The notes under the pieces: model-generated | The model's database searches: none | What the model saw: only the letters and a program-made list of their open reading frames with translations | Told to the model about the DNA's origin: nothing | Assembly (NCBI GenBank): GCA_020635905.1 | Contig: JACJYV010000003.1 | Span: 124,001 to 188,000, forward strand | Direction: 5' to 3' | DNA length: 64,000 nucleotides | From: Bacteroidia bacterium | GTDB lineage: Bacteria > Bacteroidota > Bacteroidia > J057 > JADKCL01 | Position numbers and translations under genes: made by a program | Shown here: in pieces, positions 41,301 through 49,168 of the stretch | How the letters are laid out: every line of letters starts with the position of its first letter | Numbering within the stretch: position 1 is the stretch's first letter

Positions 41301-43071
41301 ATCCCAGAACGCAACCCACACCTATAATCAGCCAGGTAATTACGTGGTATGCCTCACGGCCTACAACAGTTGCGGATACGACAGCACCTGCCAGACCATT
41401 ACGATTGGTTGTCCGCCCATTGTGGCTGCCTTTGGATATAATGTGAGCGGATCTACGGTAACATTCTTTGATCAATCCACCAATAACCCCACCAACTGGT
41501 ACTGGAATTTCGGGGACGGGCAAAGCGGTTACACCCAGAATCCAACTCATACCTATGCCAACGGCGGGGTTTACACGGTCTGTATGACGGCTTTCAATAA
41601 CTGCGATGCGGATACCATCTGCCAGGTTATTACGGTCAACTGTGCCCTGCCAACGGGTGGATTTACCTACGGAATAGCGGGTAACTCGGTCTATTTTACC
41701 AGCCAGGCAGGCAATGGGGCCAATCAGTTTTACTGGAATTTCGGGGACGGGACCAATTCCACCAGCCAGAATCCTTCGCATACTTATGCGCAAACGGGGA
41801 CCTATGTGGTTTGCCTCACGGCTTACAACAGTTGCGGATACGACAGCACCTGCCAGTTGGTCACGGTATCGTGTCCGCCCATTGCGGCGACATTTATTGC
41901 CACCGTAAACGGAAACGTGGTGAATTTCCTTGACATCTCCACCAACAACCCCACTAACTGGTACTGGGATTTCGGGGACGGTCAATACGCCTACACCCAG
42001 AATCCGACCCATACCTATGCAAATGGCGGGGCCTACACCGTTTGTATGACGGCCTGGAACAGTTGCGACGCAGATACAGTCTGTAAGACCGTTACGCTTA
42101 ATTGCAATGCCCCGTCGGCAGCATTCACCTATTCCATAACAGGTAATACGGTTACTTTCCTGGATCAATCCACCAATAATCCCACTTATTGGCACTGGTA
42201 CTTTGGGACCAACGGGGTGCAATCTTACCAGCAGAATCCCACTTTTACCTACCCTCAACCAGGAGTTTATCAGGTTTGCCTGATCGCGGAAAACACCTGT
42301 GGCACGGATAGCGTTTGTCATTATGTAAATATCACCTGTCCGCCCATTGTGGCTGGTTTCAACGCCACGGTGAGCAATCAAACGGCGGTATTTACCAACA
42401 ACTCCACCAATAACCCCACCAACTGGTGGTGGGATTTTGGGGACGGACAATGGTCCACGGTACAGCATCCCATCCATACCTATTCCTCCAGCGGCACCTA
42501 CACGGTCTGCATGACGGCCTGGAACAGTTGTGATTCTGATACCCTTTGCAAAACGGTGACCATCAACTGTCCGCTGCCGACGGGTGGATTCAGCTTCACC
42601 ACCAGTGGAAACACGGTCTATCTCACCAGTCTGGCGGGCAATGGAGCCAATCAGTTTTACTGGAATTTTGGCGACGGCTCATTCTCCATCCAGCAAAACC
42701 CGGTGCATACCTATACCCTGCAGGGCAATTACGTGGTCTGCATGACGGCTTACAACAACTGCGGTTATGACAGCACCTGCCAGACGGTTCCGCTGATTAC
42801 GGGTCTGGATGAATTTGGCCCGGGAAGCGCAATTGAAATCTTCCCCAACCCGGGTAACGGCCTCTTCCATCTGGAAGCCCAGGCGCTGCCAGAGGAGATT
42901 GAAATTCTGATTGTGGACGCCCGCGGCAGGATCATTTACCAAAGGCAATTGCAGGATGCAGCAGGCAATTACACCCGTGAAATAGATCTGAGTGGGGCTG
43001 CCCAGGGCACCTATCACCTCAGAATTCAATCAGAAAAGGGAATTTACACCCGTAAACTGGTCATTCAGTAA
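35365..43071 (+). CDS. Subtilisin-like (S8) multidomain protein with MAM and PKD repeats, T9SS-secreted
   Basis: 2568 residues. A signal peptide (1 to about 29) and a pro-region precede the S8 domain, which has Asp252 (VALGDDG), His281 (GDHCAG), oxyanion Asn366 (SAGNNG) and Ser446 (GTSMACPGV). Then come a beta-sandwich (YPIGGEGLVPGETEKIRW), an Fn3-like and a CARDB-like segment, two MAM-like domains (each beginning LPxSEDFE, with DDIxW and AIDDI/ALDDI ends) with a PKD domain between them, and fourteen tandem PKD repeats of about 77 residues (WDFGDGQYAYTQNP type), each with conserved Cys. It ends in a type A sorting domain (EIFPNPGNGLFHLE ... YTRKLVIQ). All catalytic residues are present, so it should be an active surface protease or adhesin. 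It is divergent from the fibre genes; whether it acts on them is unknown. Confidence 0.93.
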   Translation: MRFRIAALTRLFFAFTLTLSFYPLFSQSDHQDYHLNITSGSFVPAENLEEVLDNPGFLADQKFAGRIYVYLQFYQVPLQELKDKMVMSGISFLDYLPEKTYIASFPENYPLQNLRDYGVRSLLKIDPEFKLDARLLRDEMPVHAIADAKNVDLNISYYRDLDPELVAGIMRTYFIPVLGRNDYANLLTVRVPASVYKKAATYPFVAFVEPVDPPAEAENYTGRTLHRSNVVAADYGAGRHYDGTGVIVALGDDGIIGPHIDYTGRLDETNVSTNSGDHGDHCAGIIMGAGNLDPLGRGNAFGVTLWNYSVWDAINSTPTSYTNPGVRITSTSYSNGCNAGYTTFARTADQQIRQMPNLIHVFSAGNNGTSDCGYGAGANWGNVTGGVKVGKNVIAVANLDANDNLATSSSRGPAHDGRIKPELAAKGTNVYSTYGANAYAYLTGTSMACPGVSGNFAQLIHAYRSLNGNADPESALIKACLMNTAEDIGNPGPDFKHGYGRINSLAAVKTLEQNRYTSQTISQGQTKTHTIAVPSGTAEVRAMIYWHDYEAAANASTALVNNLNMTLTTPTAQVYNPWKLDHTPNPTNLNANATRGVDNLNNMEQVTLANPVAGNYTVTVTGPSVPQGPQKYWLVWEFRTTAVDLTYPIGGEGLVPGETEKIRWDAYGNSGTFTVQYSTNNGSTWSTIATNVSSSQRYLDWVVPSITPTGLCRVRVTRGTSTDQSDANFSIINVPTNLTVPWACPDTFLLSWNPVAGATGYEVSMLGNKYMDFVGQTSATSYAIGPINFNNTYWVSVKALGPNGAIGRRAIAINKGPGTWNCPIAIDAAVTQIISPSGNMQNCAGLGASQVKIALGNSGINSLTAIPVHYQVNGGAIINETIAGPLSSGNSLNYTFTQTINLNTPGTYQIKAWASKSGDGNHFNDTTTTTVNVSAGTLVSLPYSEDFETFALCGTTADCEVTVCAMANGWTNEVNLSQDDIDWRTDEGGTPSTGTGPTTDYNPGTTTGNYLYLEASGTCAQKVANLLSPCIDLTNSVTPTLTFAYHMYGTTMGELHVDVLSGGTWTQNVTPAFTGNHGNVWNTATVNLSAFNGNIIAIRFRGITGTGFESDIAIDDIQIVDPNAPIIADFYANLTSVCPGETVSFTDLSNTTPTSWTWSISPGTYSYTGGTNASSQNPKVIFANTGSYTVTLTSGNGTSTDTETKVNYIQVGNGATLPLSEDFESFGLCSTNPDCGVTTCPISGIWTNEPNGVVDDIDWRVDEGGTPSQTTGPSIDHDPGTSTGNYVYLEASNGCTTTVAHLVTGCIDLSTATNPTLNFWYHMYGSTQGTLHVDIDTAGTWINDIMTPISGDKGDIWKNAIVNLSNYAGGTVKLRIRGETGNGFWSDMALDDILIEDNTCPPIGSAFSYTVNGTVVSFADQSSSNPTNWYWDFGDGQYAYTQNPSHNYYSNGAFTVCMTAWNNCDADTLCQQIVVNCLLPNGGYSYSVSGNTVTFLDQSGNGASQWLWIFDDGSTSTLQNPVHTYSQPGTYHVCVEAWSSCGMDSVCQQITIGCPSIVAAFSSSVSGSTVSFNDLSTNNPTNWYWDFGDGQYAYTQNPNHTYANNGVYTVCMTAWNSCDSDTLCQQVTVNCALPTGGFTYVNNGLTYSFTSQAGNGANQFYWNFGDGSYATSQNATHTYSQPGTYVVCLTAYNSCGYDSTCQTITIGCPPISAAFGYNVSGSVVNFFDQSTNNPTYWYWNFGDGQYAYTQNPTHTYANNGVYTVCMTAWNNCDADTICQIITINCALPTGGFTYVNNGLTYSFTSQAGNGANQFYWNFGDGSYATSQNATHTYSQPGTYVVCLTAYNSCGYDSTCQTITIGCPPISAAFGYNVSGSVVNFFDQSTNNPTYWYWNFGDGQYAYTQNPTHTYANNGVYTVCMTAWNNCDADTICQIITINCALPTGGFTYTNSGLTYSFTSQAGNGANQFYWNFGDGSYATSQNATHTYNQPGNYVVCLTAYNSCGYDSTCQTITIGCPPIVAAFGYNVSGSTVTFFDQSTNNPTNWYWNFGDGQSGYTQNPTHTYANGGVYTVCMTAFNNCDADTICQVITVNCALPTGGFTYGIAGNSVYFTSQAGNGANQFYWNFGDGTNSTSQNPSHTYAQTGTYVVCLTAYNSCGYDSTCQLVTVSCPPIAATFIATVNGNVVNFLDISTNNPTNWYWDFGDGQYAYTQNPTHTYANGGAYTVCMTAWNSCDADTVCKTVTLNCNAPSAAFTYSITGNTVTFLDQSTNNPTYWHWYFGTNGVQSYQQNPTFTYPQPGVYQVCLIAENTCGTDSVCHYVNITCPPIVAGFNATVSNQTAVFTNNSTNNPTNWWWDFGDGQWSTVQHPIHTYSSSGTYTVCMTAWNSCDSDTLCKTVTINCPLPTGGFSFTTSGNTVYLTSLAGNGANQFYWNFGDGSFSIQQNPVHTYTLQGNYVVCMTAYNNCGYDSTCQTVPLITGLDEFGPGSAIEIFPNPGNGLFHLEAQALPEEIEILIVDARGRIIYQRQLQDAAGNYTREIDLSGAAQGTYHLRIQSEKGIYTRKLVIQ
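39565..42790 (+). repeat. Fourteen tandem PKD repeats, including a recent 462-bp duplication
   Basis: Repeats alternate between two types beginning CPPI(V/S)AAF and CALPTGGF, so the effective unit is a pair of about 154 residues. The pair beginning at 40258 and the next beginning at 40720 encode identical protein over about 154 residues and differ by only a few silent bases, marking a recent 462-bp duplication. Confidence 0.88.
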
Positions 43072-43080
43072 ACGGCTGGC

Positions 43081-43872
43081 TCAGGCTCCAAGAATGGTGC
43101 GGAGCGCTTCATGATATTCAGGGAAGTCGGGCAGGTCATTATGGCCTGCCCCTTCTATTAAGAACACCTCTGATTTGGCCGGCACGTCCTTCACCAGTTT
43201 GAGACTGGACTGAAAGGGAATGAGGCGGTCTTTGGTGCCGTGAATGCAGTAAACCGGGACGTGAATGTAGCGCATCCACTGAAAGGTACGCAGTTTGAAG
43301 CGCATCACGTAGGAGAGCGGAAAGAGGAATAAATAGCGGTTGGCAACAGAAAACAGGCTGTAATACGGGCATTCCAACACCAGCATGCGGGGCGAATTAT
43401 TGGAAGCCAGCTTGGCCGCAAAGCCCGAGCCCATGGAACGTCCGTAGAGAATCAGGTTTTCTTCGGGGAATTTCCTGGTGAGTTCGTGGTAAACAAATTG
43501 GGCGTCATTCTTGAGTCCGTACTCGCTCCGTTTTCCCGTACTTTTACCAAATCCACGGTAATCCACCATCACCACATCGTAGCCATTATTGGTAAAATCC
43601 AGGGAGAATTTTCCCCACCCTTTCACACTTCGGGTATTGCCGTGAAAATAAAGCACCATCCCGCGGGGATTCTCAGTTTTGAAATGCAGACCATTGATGC
43701 GCACCCCCTCCTTGACTTCAAAGTAAAGCTCCTCAAAGGGACGATTGTAACTGAATTGAAAGTCAGGAGGGAGCTTTTCTGGATGAAAAAGGAAGTATTC
43801 CTGGATCAGGAAGATCACGAAACTGAGGGCCAGATAGGCCCCGATCACAATTAGTATAGTTAACCACCACAT
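43081..43872 (-). CDS. Alpha/beta hydrolase with N-terminal membrane anchor
   Basis: 263 residues. An N-terminal hydrophobic helix (about 3-27) is followed by an alpha/beta hydrolase fold: HGNTRSVKGW (oxyanion strand), DYRGFGKS, nucleophile Ser146 in GRSMGSG, acid Asp215 in HGTKDRLIP, and His244 in GAGHND. This is the pattern of BEM46/FrsA-like serine hydrolases, anchored to the membrane with the domain probably on one face of the inner membrane. Substrate unknown. It converges with the protease gene, ending 9 bp from it. Confidence 0.85.
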   Translation of the reverse strand: MWWLTILIVIGAYLALSFVIFLIQEYFLFHPEKLPPDFQFSYNRPFEELYFEVKEGVRINGLHFKTENPRGMVLYFHGNTRSVKGWGKFSLDFTNNGYDVVMVDYRGFGKSTGKRSEYGLKNDAQFVYHELTRKFPEENLILYGRSMGSGFAAKLASNNSPRMLVLECPYYSLFSVANRYLFLFPLSYVMRFKLRTFQWMRYIHVPVYCIHGTKDRLIPFQSSLKLVKDVPAKSEVFLIEGAGHNDLPDFPEYHEALRTILGA

Positions 43873-43918
43873 ACCCGATAAACTACGTCAGGGAATCCAA
43901 TTTTCCAAAAAGGTCAGG

Positions 43919-46381
43919 TTATTGTTTTTCTGCCTTGCGAATGCGCACGTTCAGCCCGTAAACGGAGCTTGACTGGGGAGTACTCGCGGGAAGTACCACC
44001 AGAGATGAGGCAGGCACTCCCTTTCCAAGGAGGTATTTTTGGCCCGCGGCCGCCCTGCGGGCGGCCAGATCCTGAGCCCGGGAGGTCGCCCATCCAGGTT
44101 CGGCCAGCCCTTCCAGTTCCAGCACCCATCCCGGATTGACCGCAATCCAGTCGGCCATTTCGTCCAGGTCTTTGTAGGCAAAAAGGCCCATTTGGTCCTG
44201 TCCTTTGAAATAGGGCACCTGCACCAGCAAATCCCCGGATGCAGGTGCTTCCAACTGAAAGCTAATGGTCAGGGCATCAGATTTGCCCCATTCCCGCCCG
44301 GCAGCTTCCTTCCTGCGACCGGGTTTGAACCCGGGAGCATCCACGGCTACGGCATGGGTTTTCTTCACGGGAAATTCTATTTTATAATTGCCCTGGGCAT
44401 CTGTTCGGGACTGGCCGGTAGTGGCCTGGCCCCACCATTCTGTACCCCGGATTCGGGCGCCAGCGACCGGATTTCCCTGCGGATCGGTTACGGTTCCGGT
44501 CACGCTAATCCGTGGCCCGGTAAAGTCACGGGCAGGCACGGGAGTGTCTGAGTTGGTGGTGCGGGTAGCTACAAAAGCTCCTTGTGGCGGCTTTGCCGTC
44601 ACTTTGCGACGTTCGAGAGAGCGCTCTATGACATATTCCACTGTACCTTCAATGTCGCGGGTGGTAAATTTGATCTCACTGTCCTCAAATCCATCTGCCG
44701 AAATATTGCCGGTAAAATCAATGCCCAGGGGTAATTCACCCTTCCATTGTCCCTTATTATCCAGTCTGATTTCCCGCTTGCGATCACCCTCCAGCACCAC
44801 CATGGCCTGGGCAATGGGATTGCCGGTCCCGCTTTCCGTCACCTGAATAAACAGATTGAAGGAGGCCTCAGAGATCATGCGAAATTCCGCCCGGATATCG
44901 TCGCTGACCGGAATCCCGCGGGTGGAAATGTCGAAAGTCAGGGGTTTGAAGCGGTCAGAAGTGATCAGCAAACGGTAGCGCTCCCCGTGGCGGATGGGGT
45001 GGTCGAATTCTCCCCGCAGGTTGGAAGCATAAAGTGAGGTATCTCCATTCTGTCCCAAAATCCTGACTTCAATTCCTGAAAGAGGCTTCTCATCCCGGTC
45101 ACTGACTACTTTTCCAAAGAGGTAGGCCTTGCGTTCGACGTAATAAATATCATCATCGCCCCGGCCCCCCGGGCGATTGGAGGAAAAATACCCGCCCGAA
45201 TTGCTTGATTTCCAGACCAGCCCAAAATCATCCCAGGAGGTATTGATGGGGTAACCCAGGTTGCGGACTTTGCCCCAATGACCACTTGCTTTAACCGCTG
45301 AAAAAACATCCAGCCCACCCAGCCCGGCATGTCCGGTGGAAGCAAAGTAAAGGGTACCGTCGGTATGGATGGAGGGGAAAACTTCGTTTCCCTCCGTATT
45401 AACCTCAGAGCCGAGATTCTCGGCTGGCGTCCAGCCCGAATCGGTCCAGGTGGTCACATAAAGGTCCTTTCCGCCAAAACCGCCCGGCATATCTGAGGAG
45501 AAATAAAGGGTTATCTCGTCTTTGTCCAGGCTGGGGTGGGCGGTCGAATAATCCTCGCTGTTGAACGGCAAGGCATCCAGAGCCACCCAGCGATTGGCCA
45601 CCAGTTTGGAACGGAATATGCCCATGTGATTGACCTTTTGCACATCGCGGCGCACCCGTCCCCGGCTCAGGTTGCTGCGGGTAAGGTAGGCAATGTGCTG
45701 GGCCTCTGAAAAAGCGGCCGGACCGTCGTGGTAGCGGGTATTGAGTCTGCCAGGCAAAAATTCAGGCTCTGTATAGGTGGTGAGAGGATCGGGTTTTACG
45801 TAAAAAAGGTCATAGAAAGGGGCATTATCCAGGCTGGAAGTGGCTTTGAGGAAATTTCCATGCGGACGGTTTGAGGTAAATACAATCCCATTGCGGTAAA
45901 TAACGGGGCAAATGTCTGACCAGGGAGAGTTGAAGGGCAGGGTGGAAATTTCGTAGCGGGCTGAATCCTGGCGCAGGTCTTCAGCTTTGCGGCAGGAAGC
46001 GGCCAGACACTCGCCTTCTTCTGGCTTCCCGGCCTTTTCTGCATAGGTACGAAACCAGCTCTGGGCTTCTTCATACTTGCCTCCACTTTTGAGGGTTTGG
46101 GCATAGCGGTAGAGCACTCCCACCCCTGCTTCGGGGTTTTCGCTCAGTTTGGCGTAACATTGCTCCGCCTTTTTCATGTTTCCTAATTGCCAATAGCAAT
46201 CAGCCAGCCTTTCCAGGCGCAGGGGATCATCTTTCTTTGCCAGGGCCTTTTCGTACAAAGGCGCAGCTTTGGCAAATGCAATTTTACGGTAAAGGCGATC
46301 TGCCTTCCCTTTCTGGGCAGAAAGGCAGTTGACCCAGAGGGCCATCCAAACGAAGAGGGCAATATGTAAACAGCTTCTCAT
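43919..46381 (-). CDS. PorE-like OmpA-family protein (TPR, PD40 propeller, carboxypeptidase-regulatory, OmpA)
   Basis: 820 residues. After a signal peptide (1-22) come TPR-like helices (about 25-140), a PD40/WD40-type beta-propeller (about 150-410; repeated YFSS/YFASTG and GGxGxxD motifs), carboxypeptidase-regulatory-like Ig modules (about 430-700; TVTDPQGNPVAGARIRG) and a C-terminal OmpA-like domain (about 715-815; RAQDLAARRAAAGQKYLLGKG). The layout is that of PorE, a T9SS periplasmic component thought to bind peptidoglycan. The OmpA domain looks degenerate (LEGLAEPGWATS where GHTDxxG is usual). The start overlaps the stop of the PorP/SprF gene (TAATG), so the pair is translationally coupled. 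Confidence 0.88.
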   Translation of the reverse strand: MRSCLHIALFVWMALWVNCLSAQKGKADRLYRKIAFAKAAPLYEKALAKKDDPLRLERLADCYWQLGNMKKAEQCYAKLSENPEAGVGVLYRYAQTLKSGGKYEEAQSWFRTYAEKAGKPEEGECLAASCRKAEDLRQDSARYEISTLPFNSPWSDICPVIYRNGIVFTSNRPHGNFLKATSSLDNAPFYDLFYVKPDPLTTYTEPEFLPGRLNTRYHDGPAAFSEAQHIAYLTRSNLSRGRVRRDVQKVNHMGIFRSKLVANRWVALDALPFNSEDYSTAHPSLDKDEITLYFSSDMPGGFGGKDLYVTTWTDSGWTPAENLGSEVNTEGNEVFPSIHTDGTLYFASTGHAGLGGLDVFSAVKASGHWGKVRNLGYPINTSWDDFGLVWKSSNSGGYFSSNRPGGRGDDDIYYVERKAYLFGKVVSDRDEKPLSGIEVRILGQNGDTSLYASNLRGEFDHPIRHGERYRLLITSDRFKPLTFDISTRGIPVSDDIRAEFRMISEASFNLFIQVTESGTGNPIAQAMVVLEGDRKREIRLDNKGQWKGELPLGIDFTGNISADGFEDSEIKFTTRDIEGTVEYVIERSLERRKVTAKPPQGAFVATRTTNSDTPVPARDFTGPRISVTGTVTDPQGNPVAGARIRGTEWWGQATTGQSRTDAQGNYKIEFPVKKTHAVAVDAPGFKPGRRKEAAGREWGKSDALTISFQLEAPASGDLLVQVPYFKGQDQMGLFAYKDLDEMADWIAVNPGWVLELEGLAEPGWATSRAQDLAARRAAAGQKYLLGKGVPASSLVVLPASTPQSSSVYGLNVRIRKAEKQ

Positions 46382-47295
46382 TAAAAGTTTCTTGGCGATA
46401 ACATGCGGTCTTTTTCCACTCCAAAATCAAACCCCAACATGAATTCGTGGCCTCCCCTTTGGTAGCTACCCAGTCCCGAAATGGAATAATCGTAAGCATA
46501 ACCGAGCCGCAACTGGGGAGTGATATTTAACTCCAAAATACCCACCAGGGCATCTTTCATGCGCCATGAACCCCCAATCCAGAGCTTTTCTGCAAAGAGA
46601 AAGCTTCCATTCAGATCGAGGGAAACCGGGGCTCCCGCCACCATTCTGGCCAAAAATGAAGGCTTGAATTTCACGGCAGATCCCAGAGGCAAAACCAGCC
46701 CACCCGTAAGCAGATAGTGGGTGTAGCGACGGCTTTCCAGGGTTTCGGCTACTTTAGGATGGAGGGAATAGGGTATCACATTTGGCACGGAAAATCCCGC
46801 ATAGACGTTATCAGAACGGAAGTAAATGCCCGTCCCTGCGGCAGGCCGCAGGATGTTGAAGACATTCCCGGAAAAGGCCGGATCATTGGGATTCTTAACT
46901 GATACCGTATTGAAATCGGCTTTGATCTGATCGAATCCTCCCTGTACTCCAACGGAAAGCCAGCTTTTGCCCAGGGGAATACGCAAGGCATAGCTTCCCC
47001 GAAAATCCATGCGGCGCACGGGGGTAAATTGGTCGTAAACAAAGGTAAAACCGTAGCCATTGCGATCGTTGCGGGAGGGGGAATGGAAGCTGAGCGACCC
47101 GGTGGAAGGGGCTCCGTCCAGGCCGGTCCATTGGCGGCGGGCGATCAGAGTCAGGCTGGCCGATTCACGGCTGCCTGCATAGGCGGGGTTGAGCACCAAC
47201 CCATTGAACATGTACTGACTGTACAGGGGATCCTGCTGGGCCATCAGATTTCCCAGCAAACTCATTATCCCTATGATCAGCACCCATCTTTTCAT
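46381..47295 (-). CDS. Type IX secretion membrane protein, PorP/SprF family
   Basis: 304 residues with a signal peptide (1 to about 19, ...LMAQ) followed by the family hallmark QDPLYSQYMFNGLVLNPAYAGSR and a beta-barrel body with alternating strands, ending HEFMLGFDFGV. SprF-type proteins are outer-membrane partners needed for export or surface anchoring of one cognate T9SS substrate with a type B sorting domain. That substrate is probably the product of the gene at 47297-48988, whose stop lies 1 nt before this start. The PorE-like gene follows with a 1-nt overlap. Confidence 0.93.
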   Translation of the reverse strand: MKRWVLIIGIMSLLGNLMAQQDPLYSQYMFNGLVLNPAYAGSRESASLTLIARRQWTGLDGAPSTGSLSFHSPSRNDRNGYGFTFVYDQFTPVRRMDFRGSYALRIPLGKSWLSVGVQGGFDQIKADFNTVSVKNPNDPAFSGNVFNILRPAAGTGIYFRSDNVYAGFSVPNVIPYSLHPKVAETLESRRYTHYLLTGGLVLPLGSAVKFKPSFLARMVAGAPVSLDLNGSFLFAEKLWIGGSWRMKDALVGILELNITPQLRLGYAYDYSISGLGSYQRGGHEFMLGFDFGVEKDRMLSPRNF

Positions 47296-47296
47296 C

Positions 47297-48988
47297 TCAG
47301 CGGTTAATCACCACCGTCCCCTGGAAGGGCGGAGCGCCATTTTTCAAGTCCAAAATGTAAATATAAGTGGCATCAGGCAAAGGCTTGCCGCTGTTTCCCA
47401 TTCCATTCCAGGCACCCTGAAAATCTGTGGTTTCGTACACCACATTCCCCCAGCGGTTAAAAACCCTGAATTCATTTCCCGGAAAAAACTCAAGACCCAC
47501 CACTTCAAAATAGTCGTTGATGCCGTCACCATTGGGGGAAAATCCGCCCGGGATGTCATCCATTCCCACCTCCGTCACCACATACAATTCCGTTGACTGA
47601 TTGGTACATCCGTTGGTGTCAGTGATCTGTACGGCATAATTTCCCGTTGCCAGGGGAAACCAGGTTTGGGCAGTTGCATTGCTGATGGGGCTGGTTTCCA
47701 GCAGCCATTGGTAAGCAAAAGCCTGGCTGGCAGTAAGCAAATCACCGTTTTTGGAAATGGTGGGCTGCCCCGGGCGGGGCACAACGGTGGTTTTTACCGT
47801 ATTTGAACTCCCCAGACACCCGTTGCTGTCGAGTACCACCACGGAAACACTACCCGTGGTGGTGACCACCACGGAGCGGGTGGTTTGCCCGTCGGACCAG
47901 AAATAGCTGGAATAACCCGCTCCAGCGTCGATGACCCGCACTTTACCCTGGCAGATGAGGGAATCTCCACCCAGGTCGGGCGAGGGAGTGGGAAGAAGGG
48001 TCACTTCGACCGAGTCGATGCCTGTACAGCCAAAAACATTGGTTACCTCGAGATAATAGGTTCCTTCCTGGTCAACCCTGATGGTAAAGACCGTATCTCC
48101 TGTGCTCCAGAGGTAAGTATAAGCCCCCAGAGGGGCGGTCAGGTCAAATTGAGTGCTGGGGCAATCCTCCAGATCAGGACCGAGGGAAAAATTTGGCGCC
48201 CCGTAGGAGAACGCGTACCCGGTATCAATGGCAGCACAACCCAGGGAATCAAACACGGTCAATACAAAGGTCCCGGCAGAACTTACCCAGATGGAGGAGG
48301 TGGTATCACCCATGCTCCAAAGGTACTGGGCGAAGCCTGGATTGGCGACAAGTTGAGCTGAATCTCCCTGACAAAAGGAGGCAATCGAATTCACAAAAAT
48401 ATTTCCGGCAAAGCTGCAGGTATCCCCGTTGACCCTAATAGCCAGACGGGAGCCCTGAAGCGTATCCCAGGTTGGCAGGGCGTTGAGTGCATAAATGAGG
48501 TCCTCACCCGTATCCGTAAAGCTGGATGAGGTGCCCACATGGGCTGCGCCCGAGCTCCCTGCATTATTATAGCCGTCGGCCAGAATCCAGTATTTTTGTC
48601 CCTGAATCACAGAAAGGGTCAGGGAGGAATCAATGAACCACTGGCCCAACGGGCCGGGATCCATGAGGGAGGATTCATACAGAATGTTATTGAGGTTGGG
48701 ATAGCCGTTCAGATCGGGAGCGATGGAAATGGTGACTTGCCCCTGGGGACTGGATTCTGCCAGCCAGATCCCAATGTGGCGCACCACATTGACATTGGAA
48801 TAGAAGGATTGGGCCGCAAATGGGAAACCGGTCTTGCCCACGCTGGTAAGTTGCCCGGTGCGTGGGGTAAATTCGTCCTGAATCTGAGCCTGAAGTGGAT
48901 TGACAAACAAGAGGAAACCAGCCAGGCTCAGCACCTTGCAGATCAGATAAAATGTATTTTTTGACTTTGTATCCGGTTGGTTGTTCAT
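47297..48988 (-). CDS. T9SS type B-sorted surface protein (gliding-motility-associated C-terminal domain)
   Basis: 563 residues. A signal peptide (about 1-35, ...NPLQAQ) is followed by a lectin-like or fibre-binding N-terminal half (about 36-190) and repeated Ig/PKD-like modules with conserved LWSTGD/YLWSMGDTTS motifs (about 195-470). The C-terminus is a CHU_C/type B sorting domain: GFSPNGDGINDYFEV, FNRWGNVVYE, WNG and LPDATYIYILDL. It is the first gene of a three-gene set with PorP/SprF and a PorE-like protein, the classic cargo-plus-partner arrangement. It is probably a cell-surface adhesin; ligand unknown. Confidence 0.9.
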   Translation of the reverse strand: MNNQPDTKSKNTFYLICKVLSLAGFLLFVNPLQAQIQDEFTPRTGQLTSVGKTGFPFAAQSFYSNVNVVRHIGIWLAESSPQGQVTISIAPDLNGYPNLNNILYESSLMDPGPLGQWFIDSSLTLSVIQGQKYWILADGYNNAGSSGAAHVGTSSSFTDTGEDLIYALNALPTWDTLQGSRLAIRVNGDTCSFAGNIFVNSIASFCQGDSAQLVANPGFAQYLWSMGDTTSSIWVSSAGTFVLTVFDSLGCAAIDTGYAFSYGAPNFSLGPDLEDCPSTQFDLTAPLGAYTYLWSTGDTVFTIRVDQEGTYYLEVTNVFGCTGIDSVEVTLLPTPSPDLGGDSLICQGKVRVIDAGAGYSSYFWSDGQTTRSVVVTTTGSVSVVVLDSNGCLGSSNTVKTTVVPRPGQPTISKNGDLLTASQAFAYQWLLETSPISNATAQTWFPLATGNYAVQITDTNGCTNQSTELYVVTEVGMDDIPGGFSPNGDGINDYFEVVGLEFFPGNEFRVFNRWGNVVYETTDFQGAWNGMGNSGKPLPDATYIYILDLKNGAPPFQGTVVINR

Positions 48989-49131
48989 AAAACCTGATAT
49001 CCTCAGGGATGCTTCCGCCTAAGTTAATTAGTCCCTCAAATTTAGTTAAAAATCCCCATTTGTCTGAAGGGATGCAAGGTTGTGGGGATTATTTTTGGTG
49101 AATTAGATTCGCCACCCCGGTATATTCTGCC

Positions 49132-49139
49132 TAAATTTG
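49132..49139 (+). promoter_or_regulatory. Possible -7 box (TAAATTTG) of the DinB-family gene
   Basis: A perfect match to the Bacteroidota -7 consensus TAnnTTTG, about 30 nt upstream of the ATG at 49169. A TTTG lies upstream but too far for normal spacing, so only the -7 element is supported. Confidence 0.4.
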
Positions 49140-49168
49140 CAAGAGTCAGGCCCTAAAACCCGTCTATT

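Noticed and set aside
40990..42477. Minus-strand frame of 495 residues with repeating glycine-rich words
   Set aside because: A mirror of the PKD repeats, which carry clear domain motifs on the plus strand; the repetition comes from the repeat DNA.
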